Assembly (NCBI GenBank): GCA_944322725.1
Contig: CALUPU010000001.1
Coordinates: 1-64,000, forward strand
DNA length: 64,000 nt
Direction of reading: 5' to 3'
Source: Candidatus Gastranaerophilales bacterium
GTDB taxonomy: Bacteria; Cyanobacteriota; Vampirovibrionia; Gastranaerophilales; Gastranaerophilaceae
This document shows positions 1 to 7,816 of this stretch, piece after piece (within the stretch, counting starts at the first letter, position 1; every line of letters starts with the position of its first letter). Under the pieces are notes generated by a model. It ran no database searches. It saw only the letters and a program-made list of their open reading frames with translations, and had not been told where the DNA came from. A program made the translations under genes and the position numbers.

Positions 1-195
1 TCGAACCTGTTTCCGTTTCTACCTCTCGTAAAACCTGACATTTAGTCAGCTTTTACTCGGCAGAGTGGCCAACGGCACCATTTAAAAGACTTCGTAAGAG
101 GTCTTTTTTTGTCCGGAGTCGAACCTGTTCCCGTTTCTACCTCTCGTAAAACCTGACATTTAGTCAGCTTTTACTCGGCAGAGTGGCCAACGGCA
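1..195. repeat. Two tandem copies of a 77-bp structured, tRNA-like repeat (118-bp period)
   Basis: Positions 1-77 and 119-195 are identical except for one base (ttt versus tcc near position 11). Each copy holds a long hairpin: GTAAAA, a C/C mismatch, CTGAC, loop ATTTA, GTCAG, TTTTAC. On the minus strand each copy ends in a T-arm-like GGTTCGA, and copy 2 runs on as CTCCGGAC. It looks like a class II tRNA, but the T-stem and acceptor arm do not pair, so I do not call it a tRNA. The left copy is cut by the window edge. A related sequence lies beside tRNA-Lys near 54.4 kb (shared TCAGG, 5 nt, CGAGAGG, TAGAA, GTTCGAC). Confidence 0.8.
84..110 (+). terminator. Rho-independent terminator-like hairpin inside the repeat unit
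   Basis: AAAAGAC (84-90) pairs with GTCTTTT (101-107) around a 10-nt loop and is followed by more T. It lies between the two repeat copies, so each unit seems to carry its own terminator, as expected if the unit is transcribed. Confidence 0.6.
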
Positions 196-204
196 TTTTT
201 TTTA

Positions 205-227
205 ACTCTCTTCGGAGAATTTTTTTC
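205..227 (+). terminator. Short UUCG hairpin plus T-run after the second repeat copy
   Basis: TCTC, TTCG loop, GAGA, then seven T. The stem is short (4 bp plus an outer A-T), but the UUCG tetraloop and the T-run make a terminator plausible. Confidence 0.5.
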
Positions 228-442
228 TTATAATAGTCATTTCTATGAATTTTTGTAAAAACGAAAATAAAGTTATTTCTTTTTGAAAATGTAGTTGTAA
301 TCGAGATTTCAAGAATTTAACGATTTTATTCTTTTGTTCTGCTATTTACCCAATCTCCTGATTGGTTCTGAATTTAAAATATAGCGATTTTTATTGCTAT
401 ATCGATGATTTAGCACCATAGCAAAACGAAAGGAGAAAAATT
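228..442. other. Intergenic leader upstream of the XRE regulator
   Basis: AT-rich, with no open frame I trust. Near 381-400 there is an imperfect inverted repeat, ATAGC about ten bases from GCTAT, with a further ATAGC at 419-423. These could be operators for the regulator that follows, but the arms are short. Nothing else was recognised here. Confidence 0.35.
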
Positions 443-883
443 ATGGTAAACTTCAAAACCGCTGTTGGTACAAACATTAAAATTTTCAGAAAACTTGCAA
501 ATCTTACTCAAGAACAACTTGCAGAAATGATTGAAATCGATTCAAGGCAATTATCAAAAATCGAGAACGGTATTCATTTTCCTTCTTGTAAAACTCTTGA
601 AAAGATTTGTATTGCACTGAATCTCAAACCCGCAGAGTTATTTGATTTTGAGTTCAATGCAAATGACGAAATATCTTTAACTCAAAATGTCAAGGTAAGC
701 AAGCATTCTGTGGATAAAGAAACAGAAAAGAATCTTTTATTCATATTAGATGAATTTAAGAAAATATCTCACAATCCATATTGTATAGAGTTTATAAAAT
801 GTTCTTTTGCTGCAATCAAAAATAAGAAAGAACTGCAAAAACTTGAAAATATGATAACAGGATTAAAACTTTCAGGAAAATAG
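443..883 (+). CDS. XRE-family helix-turn-helix transcriptional regulator
   Basis: A DNA-binding regulator of 146 aa. Residues 8-66 form a classic Cro/CI-type HTH: an RKLANLTQEQLAE helix pair, then the recognition-helix stretch IDSRQLSKIENG and the tail PSCKTLEKICIALN typical of the HTH_3 family. The C-terminal 75 residues are charged and helical and match nothing I know. A good ribosome site (AAAGGAG) sits about 7 bases before the ATG. It is monocistronic. Its target is unknown; the short inverted repeats in its own leader fit autoregulation, which is an inference only. Such small regulators often sit near mobile or variable DNA, and the structured repeats just upstream fit that. Confidence 0.85.
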   Translation: MVNFKTAVGTNIKIFRKLANLTQEQLAEMIEIDSRQLSKIENGIHFPSCKTLEKICIALNLKPAELFDFEFNANDEISLTQNVKVSKHSVDKETEKNLLFILDEFKKISHNPYCIEFIKCSFAAIKNKKELQKLENMITGLKLSGK

Positions 884-927
884 CTAACAGTTAATTAATG
901 GAATATGGAGGCATAGGTTATTTTACT

Positions 928-1527
928 CTATGCCTCAAACCATTCTATCAATGGTTTCATCTGTCCGAACTTCAAGTTGAATTGTGCTTCAAAAGCCGAA
1001 CCTGTTAAAAATTCATAACTTATGTTGAAGCCCAGAGGTTCTTCTTTGACATTTAACTTTTTGAATTTTCTTATTGAAATGGTTTTTTGTCTCAGGTTTA
1101 ATACATTGGAATAATTTAAACCCTTATGCGCACAGAACGGAGATTTAATTGTTCCGTTTTCATACTGTGTAATAAGTCCGAATGTACGGCAGATAACACC
1201 TCTGTATTTATATACAGCGCATTCATCATTAATCAAAAACGGACAATCATATAAGAATTTTTTACCTTTGAATTTTTGTTTTCTTGTTAGTATGTTTGCA
1301 AGGTTCTGTTCAATTTTATTCAGCGTTTTTTTGTCCAAATTATGCAGACCTGCAAGCACATACTGCATTTCTAAAAGAGAATAAGGAAACTGCGCATGCC
1401 GGCAGCATTTTGTGCAGCCCTTTTTACAAAATATATAAGGCTCTTGTGATTTAAAAAATTTTTCCAACCTTGAATCTAAAAAACTCAGGTAATTTTCATA
1501 TGCAATCAGCATTTCTTGTATCTCCAA
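928..1527 (-). CDS. YkgJ-type cysteine-cluster protein (putative metal or Fe-S binding)
   Basis: 199 aa. The Cys pattern is that of the YkgJ / CxxCxxCC family: C34, C38, C41-C42 in CKKGCTKCCRH, then C95 in YDCPFLIN, C103 in DECAVY and C113 in RGVICRTFG, with C132 further on. The family is thought to bind zinc or an iron-sulfur cluster; its biochemical role is poorly defined. The rest of the protein is helical with no signal peptide, so it is probably cytoplasmic. Its start overlaps the end of the upstream gene by 22 nt, so the two are probably co-translated. Confidence 0.8.
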   Translation of the reverse strand: MEIQEMLIAYENYLSFLDSRLEKFFKSQEPYIFCKKGCTKCCRHAQFPYSLLEMQYVLAGLHNLDKKTLNKIEQNLANILTRKQKFKGKKFLYDCPFLINDECAVYKYRGVICRTFGLITQYENGTIKSPFCAHKGLNYSNVLNLRQKTISIRKFKKLNVKEEPLGFNISYEFLTGSAFEAQFNLKFGQMKPLIEWFEA

Positions 1528-1757
1528 TACAATGTCATATCAATAATCAAAAACAGCATATTCAAAAGATACAGCCATATAACCCAGTCCATATAAAAGA
1601 AAAGTTTGTGTATAATACCGCAAATATATCCTGTTAAAATCAGACATGAAAAAGCAAAACTTTTTCCCTGAACACATTTTGCCTTGTATGTTTTGTATGC
1701 TGCAATCGGCCAGCTGACACCGAAGCAAACCATCATCCCTGCTTCAAAAATACTCAT
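1506..1757 (-). CDS. Small SWEET/PQ-loop-like membrane protein
   Basis: 83 aa with three hydrophobic segments (about residues 5-20, 33-50, 58-77). The layout and the sequence FGVSWPIAAYKTYKAK followed by GKSFAF resemble half-size SemiSWEET/PQ-loop transporters, which have three helices and work as dimers. The substrate cannot be read from the sequence. It overlaps the next gene (YkgJ-like) by 22 nt and shares its strand, so they form a two-gene operon. A ribosome site (AGGAGAG) lies just before the ATG. Assignment to the SemiSWEET family is probable, not certain. Confidence 0.65.
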   Translation of the reverse strand: MSIFEAGMMVCFGVSWPIAAYKTYKAKCVQGKSFAFSCLILTGYICGIIHKLFFYMDWVIWLYLLNMLFLIIDMTLYWRYKKC

Positions 1758-1863
1758 GTGACTCTCCTTTAGTATATTACTTTAGTATAATTTTAACTCT
1801 AAAATTATCTTTATATTAAAATTAAAAATAAAAATATTCTTATTATTTTGAGGGCTAAAACTA

Positions 1864-2973
1864 ATGAACAATGAAGATTTTTCAACAAAAGTTACCTTGC
1901 TTAAAGCTTTAGCTATTCTGCTTGTTGTGTCGGGACATCTGGAGTTTTCTCTTATGGGTATGTTTACTCCGTATTCTTTTCAACTTGCATTGTTTTTCTT
2001 TATTTCAGGATATTTGTTCAAAGAAAAATACCTTGATGAGGCGGCAACATTTATAGAGAGACGTTTTAAGAGCCTTCTTGTTCCTTACTTCTGGTATAAT
2101 CTGTTTTATCTGGGGGTAACTGTTTTGATTTTTCATCTTACGGGTAAATTCTGGGGTGAACCGGTTTCTTTAAAAAACTTTTTTATAACACCGTTTTTAA
2201 ACGGTCATCAATTTAATCTTGCTTGTCCTTTGTGGTTTGTTACACAACTTTTTATGACAATGATTACTTTTTTATTTTTATTCAGGATGCTAAGAACTAT
2301 AAAAGACAACAGATATTTTCACCTTGCAGTGTTTGGTATACTGGGAATCCTTGCTATTCCTGTTTCTAAAGTGGTAAAAGTTGATCCCTTTATGCTTATT
2401 GTAATAAGAACTATGTTTTCGGTGTTTTTTGTTTATCTTGGATATTATTACAGACATTTTATTGAAGACAGGATAAATATATTTACGGCAAAATGGCTGG
2501 GTTGTATTATCGTAATTCAGTCGATTTTGTGGCTTTTTAACAGAGATTTTGACCCTGTACACGGAATAGGCTTGAGTTATGTGCTTGTGTGGGCAAGGTT
2601 CGACCAGCAGTTGATTGTGCCTGTATTAACGGCACTAACGGGTATATGGGCATCATTGTTCGTTGTTAAAATAACATACCCTTATCTTAAAGATGTGAAG
2701 TTTGTACGTTTGATGGGTGAAAATACCTACCATATTATGGCAAATCATTTGCTTGTAATGTTTATTATTACTGCTGTACTACTTCATATTCATAACATAC
2801 CGATAACAGAAAGAGCAAATCATAACATCTACTGGATTTACAACCCTGTTCAGACAACGTATCTTTATTTTGTCCTTACAATGGTAATTTCTACCTATAT
2901 AGGCGTTGGTTTAAAATATTTAAAGAAAAGATTCTTTACTTTCGGTGAAAATAAAAAACTATCTAAAGCTTAA
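1864..2973 (+). CDS. Acyltransferase family 3 integral membrane protein
   Basis: 369 aa with about ten hydrophobic segments. The N-terminus matches the acyltransferase-3 (OafA/NodX/WecH-like) family: a first helix LLKALAILLVVSGHLEF with the conserved His (H25), then FFFISGYLFKEKY and a basic loop ERRFKSLLVPYFWYN. These enzymes move acetyl or other acyl groups to sugars of surface glycans or to other small molecules across the inner membrane. The acceptor is unknown. The gene stands alone, and its 3' end overlaps the convergent GH13 gene by 11 nt. Confidence 0.85.
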   Translation: MNNEDFSTKVTLLKALAILLVVSGHLEFSLMGMFTPYSFQLALFFFISGYLFKEKYLDEAATFIERRFKSLLVPYFWYNLFYLGVTVLIFHLTGKFWGEPVSLKNFFITPFLNGHQFNLACPLWFVTQLFMTMITFLFLFRMLRTIKDNRYFHLAVFGILGILAIPVSKVVKVDPFMLIVIRTMFSVFFVYLGYYYRHFIEDRINIFTAKWLGCIIVIQSILWLFNRDFDPVHGIGLSYVLVWARFDQQLIVPVLTALTGIWASLFVVKITYPYLKDVKFVRLMGENTYHIMANHLLVMFIITAVLLHIHNIPITERANHNIYWIYNPVQTTYLYFVLTMVISTYIGVGLKYLKKRFFTFGENKKLSKA

Positions 2974-4987
2974 GCCACATTGCATCATACGGGTTGAGTC
3001 GTACTGTAAGTTTTTTATTTTGAACCCTTGTTCTGACCATTTTATCAGTTAAGAGGTCTTTCATATATACATCTTTGCTTTTTTTACCAAAGTTGTCATT
3101 GGTAAATAATACAGTTGCTTTGATTTTGTCATTGGAAAGATTGTTTATTACAACAATCCTGTCATTTTTGTATTCTCTGACATAAGCAAAGACCTCCGGG
3201 GATTCTGTTTTTATTTCAGTAAATGTACCGCGTGTCATTACAGGGTATTGCTTTCTGATTTTAATAAGTTTTTGAACCCTTGCAAATACCTTGTGATTAT
3301 ATGTATCTGTATTTTTTATTGCATCATAAAATACTTTTTGTTTAATTGGTCCTCTGTTAATATCTCTGCTGTCAAAGTAGCTAAGCATTTTTGTTTTGTT
3401 TTTCTTATCAGCTTTCTGTTTTGCTTCGCGTTTCTTTGCTGATTGTTTTGCATTTGCAAAATTGTTTGGCATACCTATTTCATCGCCGTAGTAGATTATT
3501 GGTACACCGGGTAAAGAAAGCAGTATTGAAAAAGCCATACCTATTCTGTCAGGATCCTTGTCAAGGAAACTTGCAAGTCTGCCCGAGACTCCATAGCCTT
3601 TTCTAAATGCTGCACCTTTAGGGGAAAGTCCGTCGTAAAGTAATTCTCTTGTTTTTTCATTGACCATTTCAAGAGTTAATTCATCATGAACTCTTAAAAA
3701 CATTGCCCATGCGGAAGAATCCGGAATCTTAGGAGTATTTCTGTATGCCTTCCAGAAATATGAATTGTCTGCAGTTACAAGCGATGCCCAGATTGCAGGC
3801 ATATACGGGAAGTGATAGCAAAGCTGTACTTCATCAGTTCTTGTTATTTCTTTAAGGCTGCCTTTAATGTTGTGTTCAACTTTTCTTTCCGTACCAAAGT
3901 AAGGGAGAATTTTTTTTGGCTGCTGACAGGCTTCTGCCTGTATTACTGAACGGGGAGCTATAGTCTGCAGATATGCACTTATAAGTTGTATTACATAATG
4001 TGTTTTAGGCAGGTTTTCTGCACTTGTGCCCTCTTCCTTGCTAAGATACGGTATTGCATCCATCCTGAAAATATCTACACCCATATTTGCCCAGAATGTT
4101 ACTGCATCAAGCATATAGTATAAAACTTGAGGGTTTTCCCAGTTTACATCCAGCTGGAACGGGTAGAAGGTATGATATACATAGTAGTCTTTACCTTTTA
4201 TAGTAACTTTTCTGTAGTGGTTATCAGTTATTTCAGGAAAGATTAATCTTCTTTTGGTTGTTGTTCCGTCTGGTTCTTTGTATTCTACCATATAACCGAG
4301 TTTTTCATCTTTATACTGCCGGTATTCAGGTAAATCTTCACGTGCAATGAAATAATGGAGTTTGTTAATATCTCCTTTCAATGCCTGCTGGAACCATTCA
4401 TGCTGATCGGAAAAGTGATTTAATATCAAATCAGCCTTGATTTTAAATCCTTTTTCTCTTGCTGCTGTCATAAACTCACTGAATTCCTGCATTCCTCCAA
4501 GGTCCTGACGGACATTCTTTGGGTCTCGCACATCAAAACCAGAATCTCCCATCGGTGAATCTGCAAAAGGCAATATATAAATAGTTGTTACACCGAGTGT
4601 TTTCAGATAATCCAGCATTCCAATCAGTGTTTTGAATGTTGCCGGCTTTCCTGACTCATCTACTCCAAACTGGTCAGGATAAAACATATAAACTACTTCA
4701 TCTTTATACCAGTCAGAGTCTCTTTTTAAATCGTCCTCATATAAGTCCGGACGTCTTTCAAACTTGGCTTGTTTTATCATTAATTCTATATGGCTGTATA
4801 TTCTTTCGACATTTTCTTTACCGTATATGTGAGCAATGGCATCTTTCATGGATGTCTCGAGTTTATTTGGAACAAGTGATTCATAGCCGTTGTTTGTTTG
4901 TGTTTGTACCGGTGCTGCAATGACAGTACCGGTGCTGCTAAGAATCATTGAGCATATCAAAAATACGGAAATAATGTGTTTATACAT
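2963..4987 (-). CDS. Secreted glycoside hydrolase family 13 enzyme, trehalose-synthase/alpha-amylase-like
   Basis: 674 aa. An N-terminal signal peptide (hydrophobic 7-24, AxA before residue 26) sends it to the periplasm or outside. The four GH13 regions are visible: LILNH (N190, H191), FRMDA with nucleophile D310, IQAEA with acid/base E352, and FLRVHDELTLEMV with H434-D435. The last motif, together with LSLPGVPIIYYGDEIG, is close to trehalose synthase and related glucosyltransferases rather than classical amylases. Substrate is probably an alpha-glucan or maltose-like sugar. A short Lys-rich insert (AKQSAKKREAKQKADKK, about residue 525) is unusual. It may work with glycogen metabolism (see the GT5-like protein at the right end), but that is inference. 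Confidence 0.85.
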   Translation of the reverse strand: MYKHIISVFLICSMILSSTGTVIAAPVQTQTNNGYESLVPNKLETSMKDAIAHIYGKENVERIYSHIELMIKQAKFERRPDLYEDDLKRDSDWYKDEVVYMFYPDQFGVDESGKPATFKTLIGMLDYLKTLGVTTIYILPFADSPMGDSGFDVRDPKNVRQDLGGMQEFSEFMTAAREKGFKIKADLILNHFSDQHEWFQQALKGDINKLHYFIAREDLPEYRQYKDEKLGYMVEYKEPDGTTTKRRLIFPEITDNHYRKVTIKGKDYYVYHTFYPFQLDVNWENPQVLYYMLDAVTFWANMGVDIFRMDAIPYLSKEEGTSAENLPKTHYVIQLISAYLQTIAPRSVIQAEACQQPKKILPYFGTERKVEHNIKGSLKEITRTDEVQLCYHFPYMPAIWASLVTADNSYFWKAYRNTPKIPDSSAWAMFLRVHDELTLEMVNEKTRELLYDGLSPKGAAFRKGYGVSGRLASFLDKDPDRIGMAFSILLSLPGVPIIYYGDEIGMPNNFANAKQSAKKREAKQKADKKNKTKMLSYFDSRDINRGPIKQKVFYDAIKNTDTYNHKVFARVQKLIKIRKQYPVMTRGTFTEIKTESPEVFAYVREYKNDRIVVINNLSNDKIKATVLFTNDNFGKKSKDVYMKDLLTDKMVRTRVQNKKLTVRLNPYDAMWLKL

Positions 4988-5109
4988 AATGTTTGTCTTT
5001 CTTAACTTTTATAATTTGTATTCAATTTTAATTATCTTTTTTAAGTATTTCTAAGTCAATAACTGTTAAGACAATGTTAATATATGCTTTAAAACTAATT
5101 ACATATAAC

Positions 5110-5150
5110 AAAAAGGAGAACAAGAATTAATCCGTTCTCCTTTTTGTTTA
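5110..5150 (-). terminator. Strong terminator after the SLH-protein gene
   Basis: AAAAAGGAGAAC and GTTCTCCTTTTT form a 12-bp stem with a 12-nt loop. The A-run on the left and T-run on the right allow termination in both directions. On the minus strand it follows the SLH gene and separates it from the GH13 gene. Confidence 0.9.
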
Positions 5151-5165
5151 TTATATGGATGCAAA

Positions 5166-6602
5166 TTAGAAAATAATTTTCAACTCTTCTCCGGGATTTA
5201 GGCTTGAAGCATTAGAGTACTGAGGTACGATTAAATATCTCACTTCGTCTGTTACTTCATAAAGAACGCCGAATGTACCGCTCACTGCGAGTTTGCAAAT
5301 ATCAAAAATTCCTTTACCTACAGTAACTACTGCATTACCGACATTTTTAATACCTGCAACTGGTTTGAGTGACAATGTGTCAACAAATACATTAGAAAGA
5401 TTGTCACCGAATTGTTCAAGACCGTTTCCTACAACATTAACACCTGATGATGCAGTTCTTCCTGCTACACCCACTATTCTTGCTGCGCCGCTGAACGGGA
5501 AGCCGAAGAGTCTTGCAATGAAGTTTGGATTTTTCATCATATCAGCCTGTGCTTCTGATATGTTTTTAGGGAAGCATACACAGTTGTCGCCGTCTTTAAT
5601 TTTTATAAATTTAACTTTTATATAGCCCGGGTTGTTTACACCAGGTCTTACAACTTCAACCACTTCACCTTTTACTAATGAACCTGCTTTGAAGCATTTG
5701 CCAGCAATAGTAACATCCTTGGTTGTTTTGGCACTGAATTTATCACCGACATTTGATTGTCTTGCTGATAATCTGTCTTCGAGTTTAATGTTAATCACAG
5801 TCGGTGTGTAGTTTTTAATGCAGTCAGAAGCTGCACAGTCTCTGCCGATAGTGTTTTTACCTGCCCAGTTTACTCTTAAAGCACCTACCAGATATGCAAC
5901 CTGTTCTTTTGAGAGGTATTCATCGTTGTTAACTTTGTCAGGATTTGGTACTTCATTTAGGAGTTTTGATGCAACAACTTCTTTTGTAGGAGTGATTGCC
6001 CATCTCGGGATATATTTCAGTTCTTTACCGTTAAAATCAGGAACAATGAGGCTTCTGTCAATCGGTACTTCTATTAATTGAGCGATTGTTGCAAAAACTT
6101 CCGCTTTTGTAACCGGCTGGTCAGGTCTGAATTTGTTATCAGGATAACCAATCATTACACCTGAATTTAGTGCACCGTAAATCCAATTTTTTGCCCAGTA
6201 GTCTGATGCAATATCAGAGTATGTTTTTGATGTGTTTGTATCTTTTAAATTAAAACCTTCTGAAAGTATTACAGCAAGTTCTGAACGAAGAACGGGCATT
6301 TTTTCGTTGAAGCCGCTGTTGTTTTGATTATTTTTGATTAAAGACATTACATCTTTCACCCATGAATCAACAAGAACTTTGTCTTTGCCCTTTAATGTAA
6401 TTTGATTGCAGGGCTTAAGAATTTTTCCCCCTGTAATATAAACTGCATCAGCTGCTACAGTTTCCTGCGCCTGAGAACCGAACATTGTCGGATGCGCATA
6501 TGCTTCTGCTTTGGGTGTTTGTGCTTTATCCGCAGCAAATGCTGATGCTGCAACAGCAAAAACTACCAACACTGAAGCAAAAAGTGTTTTTACGTTTTTC
6601 AT
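5166..6602 (-). CDS. Exported SLH-domain protein with a GxxFxA/AGSxVxG beta domain
   Basis: 478 aa. Signal peptide 1-23 (ends SAFA). One clear SLH domain spans about 104-175: VLRSELAVIL, then SDIASDYWAKNWIYGAL and GYPDNKFRPDQPVTKAEV. SLH domains bind peptidoglycan-linked polymers; in cyanobacteria they anchor outer-membrane proteins to the wall. Residues 268-350 hold a second domain (VGDKFSAKT, KAGSLVKGEV) that recurs in two other secreted proteins here (10796-11584 and 27297-27986). A Gly/Val-rich stretch (365-430) follows. No porin barrel is obvious, so this is more likely a wall-associated lipid- or membrane-contacting protein than a porin. Ribosome site AGGAG lies before the ATG. Monocistronic, with its own terminator. 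Confidence 0.8.
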   Translation of the reverse strand: MKNVKTLFASVLVVFAVAASAFAADKAQTPKAEAYAHPTMFGSQAQETVAADAVYITGGKILKPCNQITLKGKDKVLVDSWVKDVMSLIKNNQNNSGFNEKMPVLRSELAVILSEGFNLKDTNTSKTYSDIASDYWAKNWIYGALNSGVMIGYPDNKFRPDQPVTKAEVFATIAQLIEVPIDRSLIVPDFNGKELKYIPRWAITPTKEVVASKLLNEVPNPDKVNNDEYLSKEQVAYLVGALRVNWAGKNTIGRDCAASDCIKNYTPTVINIKLEDRLSARQSNVGDKFSAKTTKDVTIAGKCFKAGSLVKGEVVEVVRPGVNNPGYIKVKFIKIKDGDNCVCFPKNISEAQADMMKNPNFIARLFGFPFSGAARIVGVAGRTASSGVNVVGNGLEQFGDNLSNVFVDTLSLKPVAGIKNVGNAVVTVGKGIFDICKLAVSGTFGVLYEVTDEVRYLIVPQYSNASSLNPGEELKIIF

Positions 6603-6762
6603 ACTTTTCTCCTAATTCCATTTTTCTAATTTTCATTTCAGAAAACTTTTATATCTTATTATGCATTTGAATATGCAGTATCGTCAAGAGTTTTTTACCT
6701 CAATATTACTTTTTTTATAAAACATGGGCTAAATTGTTGTCAGAAATATTGGAGGTTTTTTT

Positions 6763-7737
6763 ATGTTGACTGTTGAAGATTGCATTAATGATTTAAATAA
6801 AGCGGACTGGTATGAAAAAGAAGTGTCGAAAACAGGTATTTTGCAAAGTTTTCAAACAGTAAAGAAGTATGAAAGTTTGTTTTATCAAACGCATTCCTGC
6901 TACAGCAGGCATGAAAATCATGAGATAATTTCTGAATTGAGAAACAGAATTAAAAGCATACGGTTGAAAACACCTGATAATAATTATATTGATATATGGG
7001 ATATAAATCCGTATAAAGAAAAAAGATACATAATTTTCTGTCAGGGTATAAGCAGTGAAAAGAGCAATTTATACCAGCAAAAAGCGTATTTTTCATTTGT
7101 AGAAAACGGGTGGGGGGTAATAGCATTTGATTACAGAGGAAGAGGACGAAGCGAGGGCGAATTTTCTCAAGACGGAGCGCTTGATGATGTTAAGACAGTG
7201 TATAACTATTTAATATCAAAAGGGATAAAACCTGCAGATATAGGAATAATAGGACATTCAATGGGAACAGGTGTTGCTGTTGATTTTTCTTGCAGGATTA
7301 ACACTGCTTTTACAATACTTATCAACCCTTTTTCTAAAGCCTCGGATATGGCTAAAAATATAGCCAGGAAGGTAAAAATGCCTGCGTTGATTAAAAAAGT
7401 TCTTATGTTAATGCCGTCATTTTTGTTTCCTCTAAAAAATAAATTTGATAATGTTTCAGCACTTGCAAAAATAAAATCACCTGTGCTTATCCTCCATACC
7501 AGAAGAGACAGAACAATACCTGTTCAGCTTGCAAGAAAATTGTATAACAGTAACCAGAACTTTAATATTACATATCTTGAGATAGATGGAGACGACCATG
7601 AAATCAATCCCGAAAAAATTGATATATGTCTTGATTTTCTTCATCATGTTTATACAAGAATAAGCAAGTTTGTATTTTCGAATGTCTTATTGGGCACACA
7701 GCGAAAATGTCGAACAAGGCATTTTTTCTCTTTTTAA
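6763..7737 (+). CDS. Alpha/beta hydrolase (serine hydrolase, S33/BAAT-like)
   Basis: 324 aa, no signal peptide, cytoplasmic. The fold signals are clear: strand plus turn AFDYRGRGRSEG (about 121-132), nucleophile elbow GHSMG with S166, acid D249 in HTRRDRTIP, and catalytic H279 in GDDHE. The N-terminal 80 residues are an extra cap-like segment. Substrate is unknown; related proteins cleave acyl esters or thioesters or act as peptidases. Ribosome site GGAGG lies 8 bases before the ATG. The last 25 residues after the catalytic His are basic and atypical, so the native end may be poorly conserved. Confidence 0.85.
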   Translation: MLTVEDCINDLNKADWYEKEVSKTGILQSFQTVKKYESLFYQTHSCYSRHENHEIISELRNRIKSIRLKTPDNNYIDIWDINPYKEKRYIIFCQGISSEKSNLYQQKAYFSFVENGWGVIAFDYRGRGRSEGEFSQDGALDDVKTVYNYLISKGIKPADIGIIGHSMGTGVAVDFSCRINTAFTILINPFSKASDMAKNIARKVKMPALIKKVLMLMPSFLFPLKNKFDNVSALAKIKSPVLILHTRRDRTIPVQLARKLYNSNQNFNITYLEIDGDDHEINPEKIDICLDFLHHVYTRISKFVFSNVLLGTQRKCRTRHFFSF

Positions 7738-7767
7738 AATTTTTTATTTTCATTTCGTATATGTTTT

Positions 7768-7776
7768 TGCTATAAT
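7768..7776 (+). promoter_or_regulatory. Extended -10 promoter for the SNF2 gene
   Basis: TGCTATAAT: a consensus TATAAT (7771-7776) preceded by TGn, the extended -10 form. No good -35 is seen. It lies about 40 bases before the ATG of the helicase gene. Confidence 0.6.
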
Positions 7777-7816
7777 TTTCCATTGATAAATTTATATAGC
7801 GAAGCATTGGGTTTTT

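Noticed and set aside
1-195. CRISPR array or intact tRNA gene pair
   Set aside because: Only two copies with a 41-base gap that holds a terminator; not spacers. The T-arm and acceptor arm do not pair as a tRNA, despite GGTTCGA and a class II-like arm.
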